Assembly (NCBI RefSeq): GCF_030296055.1
Contig: NZ_AP027370.1
Location: 1,848,501 to 1,912,500, forward strand
Source: Hydrogenimonas cancrithermarum
Lineage (GTDB): Bacteria; Campylobacterota; Campylobacteria; Campylobacterales; Hydrogenimonadaceae
Length of the DNA stretch: 64,000 bases
Direction: 5' to 3'
A program made the position numbers and the translations under genes. This document shows positions 52,682-61,095 of the stretch, piece by piece (position 1 is the stretch's first letter; each line of letters begins with the position of its first letter). The notes beneath the pieces are model-generated. The model did not search any database and was not told the origin of the DNA. It was given only the letters and a program-made list of their open reading frames with translations.

Positions 52682-53370
52682 GCAAATATTTCGATATGGC
52701 ATCGAAGCTTTATCAAGAGGGCGACAAGGTTTCGGCATTCAATGCCTTTTTGGAGCTTGCGATCGACGGCGATGTCGATGCGCAGGCGATGGTGGGCTAC
52801 ATGCTCGAAAACGGTGAAGGGGTCGAAGCGAATCTCGCGGAAGCGGTCGGCTGGTATAAAAAAGCGGCCGACCAGGGGCACCATATCGCCCACTTCAACC
52901 TCGGGCAGATACTTCGCAGCGGCAAAGCCGGTGCGGTGGACGAGACGGCAGCGTTCAACCATTTCATGAAAGCGGCCCATGCGGGCAACGTTCATGCGAT
53001 GTTCGAGGCGGCACAGATGCTCGAGTACGGTGCCGGTACGCAAAAAAGTGTCGAACGCGCCGCGAGCTGGTATGAAACGGCGGCCAAATATGGCCATACC
53101 GAAGCGCAGAACTGCATCGGTGCGATGTATCAGGAGGGCGAGGGCGTGCCTCAGGATTACGTCAAAGCCTTCGACTGGTATGAAAAAGCGGCCATTGCGG
53201 GCCATGCCCGGGCCATGTACAACCTCGGTATGCTTTACGACAAAGGCTGGGGTGTGGAGCGCGACAGCGAAAAGGCGCTGGAGTGGTGCCGCAAAGCGGC
53301 GCATGCAGGGCACGAAAAGGCCCGAAACATCATACGCAGGCTCCAGGAAGAGGGAAAAATCGTTTTTTGA
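52678..53370 (+). CDS. Sel1-like repeat protein
   Basis: Starts inside the uppP stop (ATGA). The 230-residue protein consists of about six Sel1/TPR-like repeats of 36 residues (AQAMVGYMLENGEGVEANLA..., AMYNLGMLYDKGWGVERD). No signal peptide is visible, so it is cytoplasmic as translated. Such proteins are scaffolds or, in Helicobacter, secreted cysteine-rich Hcp relatives; this one lacks the cysteine pattern. The partner is unknown. Confidence 0.88.
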   Translation: MSKYFDMASKLYQEGDKVSAFNAFLELAIDGDVDAQAMVGYMLENGEGVEANLAEAVGWYKKAADQGHHIAHFNLGQILRSGKAGAVDETAAFNHFMKAAHAGNVHAMFEAAQMLEYGAGTQKSVERAASWYETAAKYGHTEAQNCIGAMYQEGEGVPQDYVKAFDWYEKAAIAGHARAMYNLGMLYDKGWGVERDSEKALEWCRKAAHAGHEKARNIIRRLQEEGKIVF

Positions 53371-53385
53371 CCGATGTGGAGCGTT

Positions 53386-53706
53386 TCAAGCGAGCTTTTT
53401 CAGATACTCGAGCAGCGTCAGATACTCCTGCTCGATCGTCTGCATCGTCTCGGTCAGGCGCCGCTCCTCGATCTGCGGATTTTCGCTAAGAAAAGTTTCG
53501 CGCCATGCCAGGTCTTTTTGAAGCTCCCGGAGTGAAGTTTCCAAGTACTCCATCATATCTTCGTATGCGGTGTCGTTGATCGTTTTTGTCGCATCCACGG
53601 CATAAAAAAGCTGTGCATATTTTTCGTACTCACCGCTGTAGCGGAAATCTTCCGCGATGTTGTGGACGATGGTGAGGATCTTCTCCTCTTCGATTTTGTG
53701 TTCCAT
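53386..53706 (-). CDS. Small helical protein, unknown function
   Basis: 106 residues, rich in Glu and Lys, predicted to be helical throughout with coiled-coil stretches (MMEYLETSLRELQKDL, TETMQTIEQEYLTLLEYLKKL). No signal peptide or motif that I recognise. It starts at a single ATG, and an AGAGG-type ribosome site (plus-strand ACCTCT) lies in front of it. It is convergent with the Sel1 gene. Confidence 0.7.
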   Translation of the reverse strand: MEHKIEEEKILTIVHNIAEDFRYSGEYEKYAQLFYAVDATKTINDTAYEDMMEYLETSLRELQKDLAWRETFLSENPQIEERRLTETMQTIEQEYLTLLEYLKKLA

Positions 53707-53754
53707 AAATCTACCTCTTTTTAGCCGATTGTAGCATATGTCCAGCCGCTTTCA

Positions 53755-53798
53755 CGCCAGGGAGAACCAAATGTACCGACTTTACGTTCTCCCCGGCG
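53755..53798. terminator. Stem-loop directly after the EAL gene
   Basis: GGGAGAAC (53760-53767) pairs with GTTCTCCC (53786-53793), extended by CGCC/GGCG after one mismatch. It adjoins the stop codon of the phosphodiesterase gene on the minus strand. No T run follows. Confidence 0.5.
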
Positions 53799-55796
53799 TT
53801 ACAGGTAGCCTCTCTCCTTTCTGATCAAATGCCACGCTTCGACACTCTGGGGCCGGCCGATAAAATATCCCTGCGCATATTCGATGCCGAACTCCTCCAG
53901 CTCTCTTCGCTGTTTCTCGGTTTCGACACATTCGATGATCGATTCGAGTCCCAGAGAGTGGCTCATTTTCGATGCGATGTGGATAATACGCCGTGTCGAC
54001 TCCGAATCTTCCATCGATTGCGTGAGGGAGCCGTCGAATTTCAGGTACTGGATGATGCCCTCTTCCGCAAGTTTGATGACCGTTTGAAGCGAACTGTATC
54101 CGGTTCCGAAATCGTCGATCGCGAAGATGAGCCCATGCTCTTTGTGCAGTCTCACGATCAGCCCGAGGTTTTCCAGGAGGACCTGCTCCGTCAGTTCGAT
54201 GATGATCTCCGTCCCGATCAACGGCCCCCTGATCGCCTTGATAAGTTTCTCGACATAGTCGTTTTCGAGCAGTGTATGGGCGGAGACGTTGATGAAGAGT
54301 TTGGTCGCAAAGAGGTGGATCAAATCTTTGTAATGGATGATACGGTCGAGAATGAGGTGGTCGAGACGGGGAATGAGTTTCATGTCGATCAGAAGGTCGA
54401 TGAAGGCACCGGCGGGGATGTACCCATCTTTCTCTTTGATGCGTGCGAGCACCTCGAAAGCGTGGATGTTGTCGGGATTGTAGATGCGTGAGATCGGCTG
54501 GAGAAAAATCTCCACGTTTTTCAAGTCGAGCATCTTTTTGAGATGGGTGATATGTTTGTAGTGGTTGTTGATCCAGTGCAGCATCTTTTTCTGATCCGAT
54601 TCGGAGGTCAGAAAGAGTGGTGATTCGGCACTTTTGAGCCGCTCTTTGAGATAGATGAAAATGGTCCGTATCTCCTCTTTTTCGAGTGTGAAAGGGGAGT
54701 TGATGGCGATGAGCCCCTGCTTGACGCTGAAAACTGGGAGCGAAGGGCGGTTTTCGACTCTTTTTCGAAGGTCTTCCTCGAATGCCTGCATCATCTGTTT
54801 GACCTCGTCCAGGGGACATCCTTCGAAAAAGAGGTAGTAGTCTCCGCCGACACCCCGTGTGTAGATCATGAATGGCTGGTTCTCCTGATAGACGGCTTTG
54901 AGGGATTGTTCTACCGTTTCGATGACCATGTCTCCTACTTTCGGGTTGTAGAACGTGTTGATCTGCTTCATACTGTGGATATCGAAAACGGCGATATAGG
55001 AGGTTTCGAGTTCCGGAATGGTGCGGTGAAGATAGTTTTTGAATGTTTGGGTCCGGTCGAGCTGGGCATTGAAGTAGAGAACGCCGATGAGGTTCATCAG
55101 GCGTTCGCTGTACTCCCTGATTTCGTTATAGAGGATATAGGCCGATTTGTAGTGTTTCTGCGTGAGAAGATAGGCGAACGTTGCGGCCAACTCATGCAGT
55201 TTGGTATGTGTCGTACGAAGATATTCGCAGATATTGAGTTCGTTGCATATCATCTTCGACTCGGGATAGTTCAGAGCGGCCGTGAAAGGGCATGTCGAGC
55301 TGCCGTGGATAGGAAATTCGCCCATATCGTTTCCAATGATCGCTTTTCGAAGCTGTTCCTGCCATTCGGCGTGTATCTTGTAGAGAATCTTTTCTCTGTA
55401 GTTTCCTGTAACGATCGGTTCGTGACGCCTGGCGGCAACGATGAGAAAACGGAAGGCGATATCGTTTCTCAACGCTTTGAAGTAGTCGTTGAACTCTTCG
55501 ATCCTCTCGTGTTCGACGGCGGAGATGAGCGTATCTTTGATGATATCCAGATCGTCCGACAAAATGGCGAAGGGGATATCGTGTTCTATGAACGTTTCGC
55601 TCAGCCTGTCGGCTGCTTTCTCCACACTCAGGGGATCCGTTTCGAACGTTTTTATGAATTTCTCTATTTCCGCCAGGATGGCATCTTCACTGAATTTCAG
55701 ATGATAGTTGTGCATCAGCGGATTGTGTTTGTGAAGTTTTCTCAATTTGTGTGTCAATGTTTCATAGTGTTTTTTTACCAACTGAACTCTCTTCAT
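53799..55796 (-). CDS. Cyclic-di-GMP phosphodiesterase: CZB zinc-binding, degenerate GGDEF and EAL domains
   Basis: ATG at 55796; a TTG at 55883 lies upstream of the -10 box. The 665-residue protein has an N-terminal helical region, then a CZB-like domain: H142 (IHAEWQEQL), C169 (HGSSTCPF), H197 and H201 (TTHTKLHEL), the 3-His/1-Cys zinc pattern of DgcZ. A GGDEF domain follows with GGDYY (317-321), so it is probably inactive as a cyclase. The EAL domain keeps its key motifs (EVLARI, NVSAHTLL, ELTE, DDFGTGYSSL, KFDGS, ECVET, QGYFIGRP), so hydrolysis is expected. It lies after the response regulator gene. Control by zinc is an inference. Confidence 0.88.
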   Translation of the reverse strand: MKRVQLVKKHYETLTHKLRKLHKHNPLMHNYHLKFSEDAILAEIEKFIKTFETDPLSVEKAADRLSETFIEHDIPFAILSDDLDIIKDTLISAVEHERIEEFNDYFKALRNDIAFRFLIVAARRHEPIVTGNYREKILYKIHAEWQEQLRKAIIGNDMGEFPIHGSSTCPFTAALNYPESKMICNELNICEYLRTTHTKLHELAATFAYLLTQKHYKSAYILYNEIREYSERLMNLIGVLYFNAQLDRTQTFKNYLHRTIPELETSYIAVFDIHSMKQINTFYNPKVGDMVIETVEQSLKAVYQENQPFMIYTRGVGGDYYLFFEGCPLDEVKQMMQAFEEDLRKRVENRPSLPVFSVKQGLIAINSPFTLEKEEIRTIFIYLKERLKSAESPLFLTSESDQKKMLHWINNHYKHITHLKKMLDLKNVEIFLQPISRIYNPDNIHAFEVLARIKEKDGYIPAGAFIDLLIDMKLIPRLDHLILDRIIHYKDLIHLFATKLFINVSAHTLLENDYVEKLIKAIRGPLIGTEIIIELTEQVLLENLGLIVRLHKEHGLIFAIDDFGTGYSSLQTVIKLAEEGIIQYLKFDGSLTQSMEDSESTRRIIHIASKMSHSLGLESIIECVETEKQRRELEEFGIEYAQGYFIGRPQSVEAWHLIRKERGYL

Positions 55797-55859
55797 CGTT
55801 AACGGCTCTATTGTAATTAAAAAGTCAGAGTATAAATTGTAGGATCTCTTTGCATAGCG

Positions 55860-55865
55860 ATTATA
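55860..55865 (-). promoter_or_regulatory. -10 element (TATAAT) for the CZB-EAL gene
   Basis: The minus strand reads CCACTATAATCGC 64 bases before the ATG at 55796. Two TTGACA hexamers lie 12 and 23 bases upstream of it, neither at the ideal spacing. Confidence 0.55.
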
Positions 55866-55939
55866 GTGGATGAAAAGTGTCAAAAAAGTGTCAAGAATGT
55901 GGAATTTACGAGAAGTGGTGGTCGTTATACCGTCGATTT

Positions 55940-56623
55940 TTATGGGCGTAATAGTCGATAGCCCAGGCCGAAACGATTCTCGATCAGTTCGTCGGGAAGT
56001 TTCTTTTTCAGACGCTTGATGAGCGATTTGACGGCGTTTTCGCTCAAATCTCTGTCATACTTGATATAGAAGAGTTCGCTCACCTTCGAGACGGAGAGAA
56101 AATGGACCGGTTCGGAGGCCAGGATCGAAATGAAGAGTTGCTCGTTTTTGCTCAGTGGCAGGGGCTCTCCTTTGTACATCAACGCTTCTCTCTCTTTGTG
56201 AAACGTGTACTCGCCTGTAAGTTTCAAGATAGCGCTCTTGAGTCTGTCGAGCTGAGAAACCGCCCGGTCGATCGCCTCTTTCAACGCCTGTTTCCGCACC
56301 GGCTTGATCAGGTATTTCGTGATATTGAGTTCCGTCGCCTTGAGAAGCTGCGCCTGGTCGCTGTAGGCCGTGAGAAGAATAGAACGGGTCGTGTCGTCGT
56401 GACGGCGGATCGTTTCGATCAGTGAGAGTCCATCGAGTTTCGGCATGACGATATCCGCGATGACGAGGTCGGGCTTGTATTTGCGGTAGAGTTCCAGCGC
56501 CTCTTCGCCGTCGCGTGCTCCAATGACGGTTTCGAAATAGTGCGAGAGGAAATGGAGATAGGCGTTCCTGATGGTCTCTTCGTCTTCCGCGTACAAGACG
56601 GTATAGGCTCTTTTTCGAATCAC
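55940..56623 (-). CDS. OmpR-family response regulator
   Basis: 227 residues: receiver domain (YAEDEETIRNAYLHFL, phospho-acceptor Asp in LVIADIVMPKLDG, LLTAYSD, YLIKPVRKQAL) and a C-terminal winged helix (LSKNEQLFISILASEP, SENAVKSLIKRLKKKLP, FGLGYRL). It starts within the stop of the kinase gene (ATGA), so it is the cognate regulator. Targets are unknown; the CZB-EAL gene just downstream is one candidate. Confidence 0.93.
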   Translation of the reverse strand: MIRKRAYTVLYAEDEETIRNAYLHFLSHYFETVIGARDGEEALELYRKYKPDLVIADIVMPKLDGLSLIETIRRHDDTTRSILLTAYSDQAQLLKATELNITKYLIKPVRKQALKEAIDRAVSQLDRLKSAILKLTGEYTFHKEREALMYKGEPLPLSKNEQLFISILASEPVHFLSVSKVSELFYIKYDRDLSENAVKSLIKRLKKKLPDELIENRFGLGYRLLRP

Positions 56624-58542
56624 ACAATACCTTTCAGAATGATTTTGAACAGGCTTTTTTCGGCATCGGCAAGTTTCAATGTCCCCTGCATACGGTTTTC
56701 GACGATCATCTTCGCCATGTAAAGACCGATGCCCCGGCCCTTTTCTTTGAACTTCGTCGTGAAGTAGGGGTCGAACATCTGTTTGGCGACTTCGGGGGTG
56801 ATACCCCCGGCATTGTCGCAGATCGAAATTTCACATCGGCTCTCTTTTTCACTCCTGTACGTTTTGATGAAAATCTCGATTTGCGGATTTTTGGTTTGCC
56901 GTGCGTCGAGTGCGTCGAGTGCATTGTTGAGCAGTACGAGGAACAGATGGACCATGTCCTGTTTCGTGCCGACGGTTTTGACACAGGTACGGTGTCTTAT
57001 CTCCACTTTCGCCCCTACCTCTTCGATGCGTGAGCGCAGTAAAGCGAGTGCCTCGTCGAGTGCTTCCGCCGGTTCGATCAGGGTGAGTTCTTTGGATGGT
57101 GTCGTATATTCGTGAAAAGTTTCGATGGTGTCGCCCATGAAACCGGTCACTTTTTCGAACTGTTCGAAGTACCAGTTGAACCGTTTTTCGTCCAGTGTGC
57201 CGTGATGGTAGTCGGTGTCCATATCCAGCAACAGGGCATTGAGCTCGGCCAACGGTTGTTTCCACTGGTGGGCGATATTGTTCAGGAGCCGTCCCATCTG
57301 CGCCAGACGTGTCTGGTGCATCAAAAGGGCCTGTTTCGCTTCATTCTCTTTTTGCAATCGATGAGACTGGGTAATGTCCTGGACCACCCCTTTCATCCAG
57401 TGAGGCCGCTGTTGGAAATCGTATATGAGATGCGCGGAGGAGTGGAGTATGGCTTCGGTACCGTCTTTTTTGCGAATCGTGTAGACGATGTTGAATTCGG
57501 AATCGCGATTTTCGGTGGCTCGCTCCAGTGCCTGGAGCAGCCTCTCCCGGTCTTCGGGAACGATATGCTGAAAAAAGGTTTCGAACGAAATGGGTTGCTC
57601 CATGGGCGTATATCCGAAAATACGATAGGTCTCTTCCGACCACGAGATGCTTTTGTCCCTGAGGTTGAAGTCCCAATAGCCGATTTTCGCCATCTGCTGC
57701 GCCTCTTTGAGCCGGTAGGCATTCTCTTTGAGTTGAATCTCCTGTGTTTTGAGTTTCGTGATATCGATGTAGGCTCCGAGAATACCGAAAATATTTCCAG
57801 AATGGTCCTGGAGGGGAGTTTTGTAGAGTGAAACCCACATCTTCTTTCCCGTATGGGTGTAGATCACCTCCTCTTCGCCGTACATATCTCTGCCCGTATG
57901 GAGGATTTCCAGATCTCCCCGGCGGCAGATCTCCGCGGTTTCGGATTTCAAAAGCGTGAAATCCTCTTTTCCCAGAATTTCGTCGAGTGTTTCGATTCCG
58001 AGATCCTGTAAAAAGAGGCGGTTGGCGCCGAGATAGCGGAAGTTTCTGTCTTTCCAGAAAATACGGATCGGAAGTGTGTTGATAATCGATTCGAAAATGA
58101 TGTGCTCACCGAGAATGCGGTCACTCAGTCTCTTTTCTGCCGACGTGCTGTCGGGAACCTTCCGGCTGATTCCCCGGTATCCGAGAAATGTGCCATTGCT
58201 GTCGAAAAAGGGTTTGCCTTTGATTTCGAAGAGAAAGGTTCGGCCATCCTTGTGGCGTACAGAGTGAACGAGACCCTCGAAACTGCGCGGGGAGACCTCT
58301 CTCAAAAGATAGGAGATTTTTTCGTATCTCCCTTTCTCCTCTTCCGGAATATGCGGAGGGACCGTGGTCCCGATAATCTCGTCGCGTCTGTATCCGAGTT
58401 CTGTCTCGATGGCTCTGTTGATGTAGGTGATGCGGCCTTTCGCATCTGTCTGCCAGATGATGTCGTCGCTGTTTTCCACCAGGTCTTCGTAATCGATAAT
58501 CTCCATTTTTTTACTATAGGTGCAAACAGATAAATTTTCCAT
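56620..58542 (-). CDS. Cytoplasmic PAS-domain histidine kinase
   Basis: 640 residues with no membrane helix. Three PAS/PAC modules are seen: about 17-130 (ENSDDIIWQTDAKGRITYIN), 150-265 (IFWKDRNFRYLGANRLFL) and 280-395 (IGYWDFNLRDKSISWSEETY). The kinase core has the phospho-acceptor His in NNIAHQWKQPLAELN, LLNNALDAL (N box) and DNAGGITPEV, GRGIGLYMAK. Such HQWKQPL kinases are common in Campylobacterota. The signal may be redox, light or a small ligand; no flavin or haem motif is obvious. Confidence 0.92.
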   Translation of the reverse strand: MENLSVCTYSKKMEIIDYEDLVENSDDIIWQTDAKGRITYINRAIETELGYRRDEIIGTTVPPHIPEEEKGRYEKISYLLREVSPRSFEGLVHSVRHKDGRTFLFEIKGKPFFDSNGTFLGYRGISRKVPDSTSAEKRLSDRILGEHIIFESIINTLPIRIFWKDRNFRYLGANRLFLQDLGIETLDEILGKEDFTLLKSETAEICRRGDLEILHTGRDMYGEEEVIYTHTGKKMWVSLYKTPLQDHSGNIFGILGAYIDITKLKTQEIQLKENAYRLKEAQQMAKIGYWDFNLRDKSISWSEETYRIFGYTPMEQPISFETFFQHIVPEDRERLLQALERATENRDSEFNIVYTIRKKDGTEAILHSSAHLIYDFQQRPHWMKGVVQDITQSHRLQKENEAKQALLMHQTRLAQMGRLLNNIAHQWKQPLAELNALLLDMDTDYHHGTLDEKRFNWYFEQFEKVTGFMGDTIETFHEYTTPSKELTLIEPAEALDEALALLRSRIEEVGAKVEIRHRTCVKTVGTKQDMVHLFLVLLNNALDALDARQTKNPQIEIFIKTYRSEKESRCEISICDNAGGITPEVAKQMFDPYFTTKFKEKGRGIGLYMAKMIVENRMQGTLKLADAEKSLFKIILKGIV

Positions 58543-58581
58543 TAATTTGGTTTCACGGTCTCGGGAGCGGCAGTAGAGAAC

Positions 58582-59487
58582 TCATTCGTGAATCATTGGC
58601 CACAGGATCGCGAAATAGAGCAGAAAGAAGAGGGAGCTGACAAAAACCAATGCCGCCGCATCTTTTGGACGGCAGTGAAAGAGTGCGGCGAAGTTGACAT
58701 TGGCGATGGCCAGCGGAGTGATAAGTTCCATCAGAAGCACCGATTTGACGAAAGGTTCCATCGAAAGGGCCTGCAGAAGCAGCCACGCCGCACCCGGCAG
58801 CAGGAAAAACTTGATGGATCCGACCGTCTTGACCAGCAGCCAGTCGATATGTTCGATGCGCACCTGTGAGAGATAGATGCCAAAGAGCAGCAGCTGGATG
58901 ACGATGGAGGCATACGCTCCGAGTTTGAGGTTCTCTTCGATGGCATCGGGAATCTGCCATCCGATGAGGTTGACCAGCAGGGCCGCCAATGCACTCCATA
59001 AAATCGGCATTTTTATGACGTTCATCAGCGACTCTTTTGGACTGAAGCGGCCCGAAGAGTAGATGTAGACACCAATCGTGTTGACAAAAAGGACGTTGGC
59101 GAGGTTGATCATTGTCGTATAAGGTACACTCGCTTCGCCAAAGATCGCGATACCGAGCGGAATGCCGAGGTTGGCGGTGTTGCCCACCAAAGAGGCGACG
59201 AGAAAGATGGCCCGTTTTTTTCTGTCGGGGAAAAGGTGGCGGCCGAATGGAGTCATCAGAAGGAAAAAACCGAGAACGATGGCGAGATACCAAATCGGTG
59301 CTTCGAAGATGCCGGGTTCGAGCGGCCGGGCCGTAAGCCCCCAGAAGGTGAGGAAAGGTTGCAGAATATAGACCGAAACGAGAATGAGTGAACGATCGTG
59401 TAGCTCTTCTTTGAAGTGCCATTTGGCGTAGGCACCCAATGCTACGAAAAAGTAGATACCGAGGATTGAAATCAGTAGGGAAATCAT
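58582..59487 (-). CDS. AEC-family (auxin efflux carrier-like) transporter
   Basis: I start at the ATG at 59487 because the frame upstream covers the divergent promoter. The 301-residue protein has ten predicted helices in two sets of five, with VGNTANLGIPLGIAIFG (polar crossing motif of helix 4) and LITPLAIANVNFAAL. Family members move organic acids or amino acids. The 39-base gap to the kinase start contains nothing notable. It may be translated from a nearly leaderless message. Confidence 0.85.
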   Translation of the reverse strand: MISLLISILGIYFFVALGAYAKWHFKEELHDRSLILVSVYILQPFLTFWGLTARPLEPGIFEAPIWYLAIVLGFFLLMTPFGRHLFPDRKKRAIFLVASLVGNTANLGIPLGIAIFGEASVPYTTMINLANVLFVNTIGVYIYSSGRFSPKESLMNVIKMPILWSALAALLVNLIGWQIPDAIEENLKLGAYASIVIQLLLFGIYLSQVRIEHIDWLLVKTVGSIKFFLLPGAAWLLLQALSMEPFVKSVLLMELITPLAIANVNFAALFHCRPKDAAALVFVSSLFFLLYFAILWPMIHE

Positions 59488-59494
59488 GGGTGAA

Positions 59495-59507
59495 AGTATA
59501 GTATAAT
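59495..59507. promoter_or_regulatory. Overlapping divergent -10 elements
   Basis: TATAAT (59502-59507, plus) serves the small genes at 59531, and AGTATA (59495-59500, read as TATACT on the minus strand) the AEC gene eight bases from its ATG. The two boxes are adjacent, so polymerase binding at one should hinder the other. Confidence 0.55.
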
Positions 59508-59530
59508 CGAGATAAAAAACGGAGGACGGT

Positions 59531-59767
59531 ATGGAGAAAGACGCCATTATGAAAGAGTTGCGCTCCTATGAGGAGCGGCGTGACGAATTTTACAGATTTC
59601 TGGATGAACATATTCCTCACGATGCAAGCACAGGGCTTTACGATTTCCGGGCCAAAGTGATGCTCGATGCCGAAAAGGTCTATGAACTTTTCCACAAACT
59701 CGACTACCAGGCACGGAAGATCCGTGGTATCGTCATCAATGAAGTGATAGAAAAGAAGGCCGATTGA
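59531..59767 (+). CDS. Small acidic helical protein, unknown function
   Basis: 78 residues starting at an ATG behind GGAGG. Charged, predicted all-helical (MKELRSYEERRDEFYRFLDEH, DFRAKVMLDAEKVYELFHKL). No recognised domain. It overlaps the next membrane protein by TTGA, so the two are probably functionally linked. Confidence 0.72.
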   Translation: MEKDAIMKELRSYEERRDEFYRFLDEHIPHDASTGLYDFRAKVMLDAEKVYELFHKLDYQARKIRGIVINEVIEKKAD

Positions 59768-60132
59768 CCCTTCTTTTTCTACTTGTCGCCGCCGCTGCCG
59801 GCGTCGTCGTACTGGTTTACGAGAAACGGCTGCGGGAAGAGAACATTATCAAACTGCAGAACTATCTCGTGAAGGTGGTGAGTGACGAGAAACTGCTGGA
59901 ACGCGAAAAGATGATGCGTGTCATCGATCTCTTCACCCAGAACCACTACAAAATAGAAGATATGAAAAACGGAACGCTGATCGTCAGCCGAAGAGAGTTC
60001 AGTGTCGGGGCGGCACTGCTGTGGCTCTCTGTCGCGGGTATCGGACTGATTCTCTATCTTATCTACTACTTTCTGAAGGCGCCGGAGTCGCTGCGTATCG
60101 ATCTGCGGACGGGAACGATTCATGCAGATTGA
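59764..60132 (+). CDS. Small two-helix membrane protein, unknown function
   Basis: TTG start overlapping the previous stop. The 122-residue protein has a helix at 1-19 (LLFLLVAAAAGVVVLVY), a charged middle (EKRLREENIIKLQNYLVKVV) and a second helix at 83-104 (GAALLWLSVAGIGLILYLIYYF). Family not recognised. It overlaps the YchJ-like gene by eleven bases. Confidence 0.75.
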   Translation: MTLLFLLVAAAAGVVVLVYEKRLREENIIKLQNYLVKVVSDEKLLEREKMMRVIDLFTQNHYKIEDMKNGTLIVSRREFSVGAALLWLSVAGIGLILYLIYYFLKAPESLRIDLRTGTIHAD

Positions 60133-60517
60133 ATGTCCCTGCGGTTCGGGCCTGGGTTATGAGGAGTGCTGTGGAAAGTTTGTCGAAGGGAAGGCCCATG
60201 CCCCGACGGCCGAAGCGCTGATGCGGTCGAGATACGCCGCCTACGCTTTGAAAAGAGCCGACTACATCGTGCAGACCGCACTGCATGCGGATAACCGCGA
60301 CTCGATCGCGTCATGGATGGAAAAAGCGGAATTTTTCAGGCTCGAAATCGTGCAAACGAAGCGGGGTGGGGTGCTCGACAAAAAAGGCATTGTGGAGTTC
60401 AGAGCGTGGTTCAAAGAGGAGGATGAAGAATATATCCTCCATGAGATTTCGGCCTTTGTCAAGCGAAAAGGCCGATGGTATTACGACGAGGAGGGTTCCG
60501 AAACGGTTACGCTTTAG
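60122..60517 (+). CDS. YchJ/UPF0225-family SEC-C zinc-motif protein
   Basis: 131 residues with the N-terminal SEC-C motif CPCGSG then CC (residues 5-18), followed by the YchJ core (AEALMRSRYAAYALKRADYIVQTA) and FRAWFKEED. YchJ proteins are NTF2-fold with bound zinc, of unknown role. E. coli YchJ has a second C-terminal SEC-C motif, absent here. Its end overlaps the convergent globin gene by 11 bases. Confidence 0.88.
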   Translation: MQIECPCGSGLGYEECCGKFVEGKAHAPTAEALMRSRYAAYALKRADYIVQTALHADNRDSIASWMEKAEFFRLEIVQTKRGGVLDKKGIVEFRAWFKEEDEEYILHEISAFVKRKGRWYYDEEGSETVTL

Positions 60518-60992
60518 CCAAATCTTCGAATGCACGCGCATTTCTGGGACGGTTGACCAGAAGTTTGGAGTATTGATCCAAAAAGCGAAAATAGGATTCG
60601 ACCAGTGCCGGATCGATTGCTTTGGCATGCTCTTCGAGTACTTCGCGCCAGGTGCCGAGCCATTCGTCGCGGTGCTTTTCGTTGATACTGAAGGGTTTGT
60701 GCATCTTGATCTGGTCGACATGGCCCAACGCTTCACTGTAGCGTTTCGGCCCGCCGGAGATTTCGGCAAAATATTTTCCGTTGTGGGTTTTGATCTTTTC
60801 GATCTCCTCTTCTTCTTGTGGGAAAAAGAAGGCGATGTCGCTCTCGACAATACGGTCGTAAAAATCATCGATGAGTTTTCTGAACCCCTCTTCGCCGCCG
60901 ACCGCTTCATAAAAACGCGGATCTGGAAGGGGGATCTCCTCCTCGTTCGGGATGTCGTTTGGATCGTAAGGGGTAATGACGAGATTCATCAT
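60507..60992 (-). CDS. Truncated-haemoglobin-like globin
   Basis: The 161-residue protein has the 2/2 globin pattern: FYEAVGGEEGFRKLIDDFYDRIVES (B/C helices with the Phe-Tyr pair), then IKMHKPFSINEKHRDEWLGTW, where the histidine before PF is the likely haem ligand (trHbO/group II-like RxxHxPFxI). An acidic, proline-rich N-terminal tail of about 25 residues precedes the domain. It may bind oxygen or NO. Which truncated group it belongs to is uncertain. Confidence 0.8.
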   Translation of the reverse strand: MMNLVITPYDPNDIPNEEEIPLPDPRFYEAVGGEEGFRKLIDDFYDRIVESDIAFFFPQEEEEIEKIKTHNGKYFAEISGGPKRYSEALGHVDQIKMHKPFSINEKHRDEWLGTWREVLEEHAKAIDPALVESYFRFLDQYSKLLVNRPRNARAFEDLAKA

Positions 60993-61095
60993 GGCTCCTC
61001 AATAACGTCAGTCAATAAATTTTCGGTAACTTTACCATACTGCAAACTCTTTTTCGATAAATTCAGATCAGATTTTCAAACGAAAGTGGTGGATG

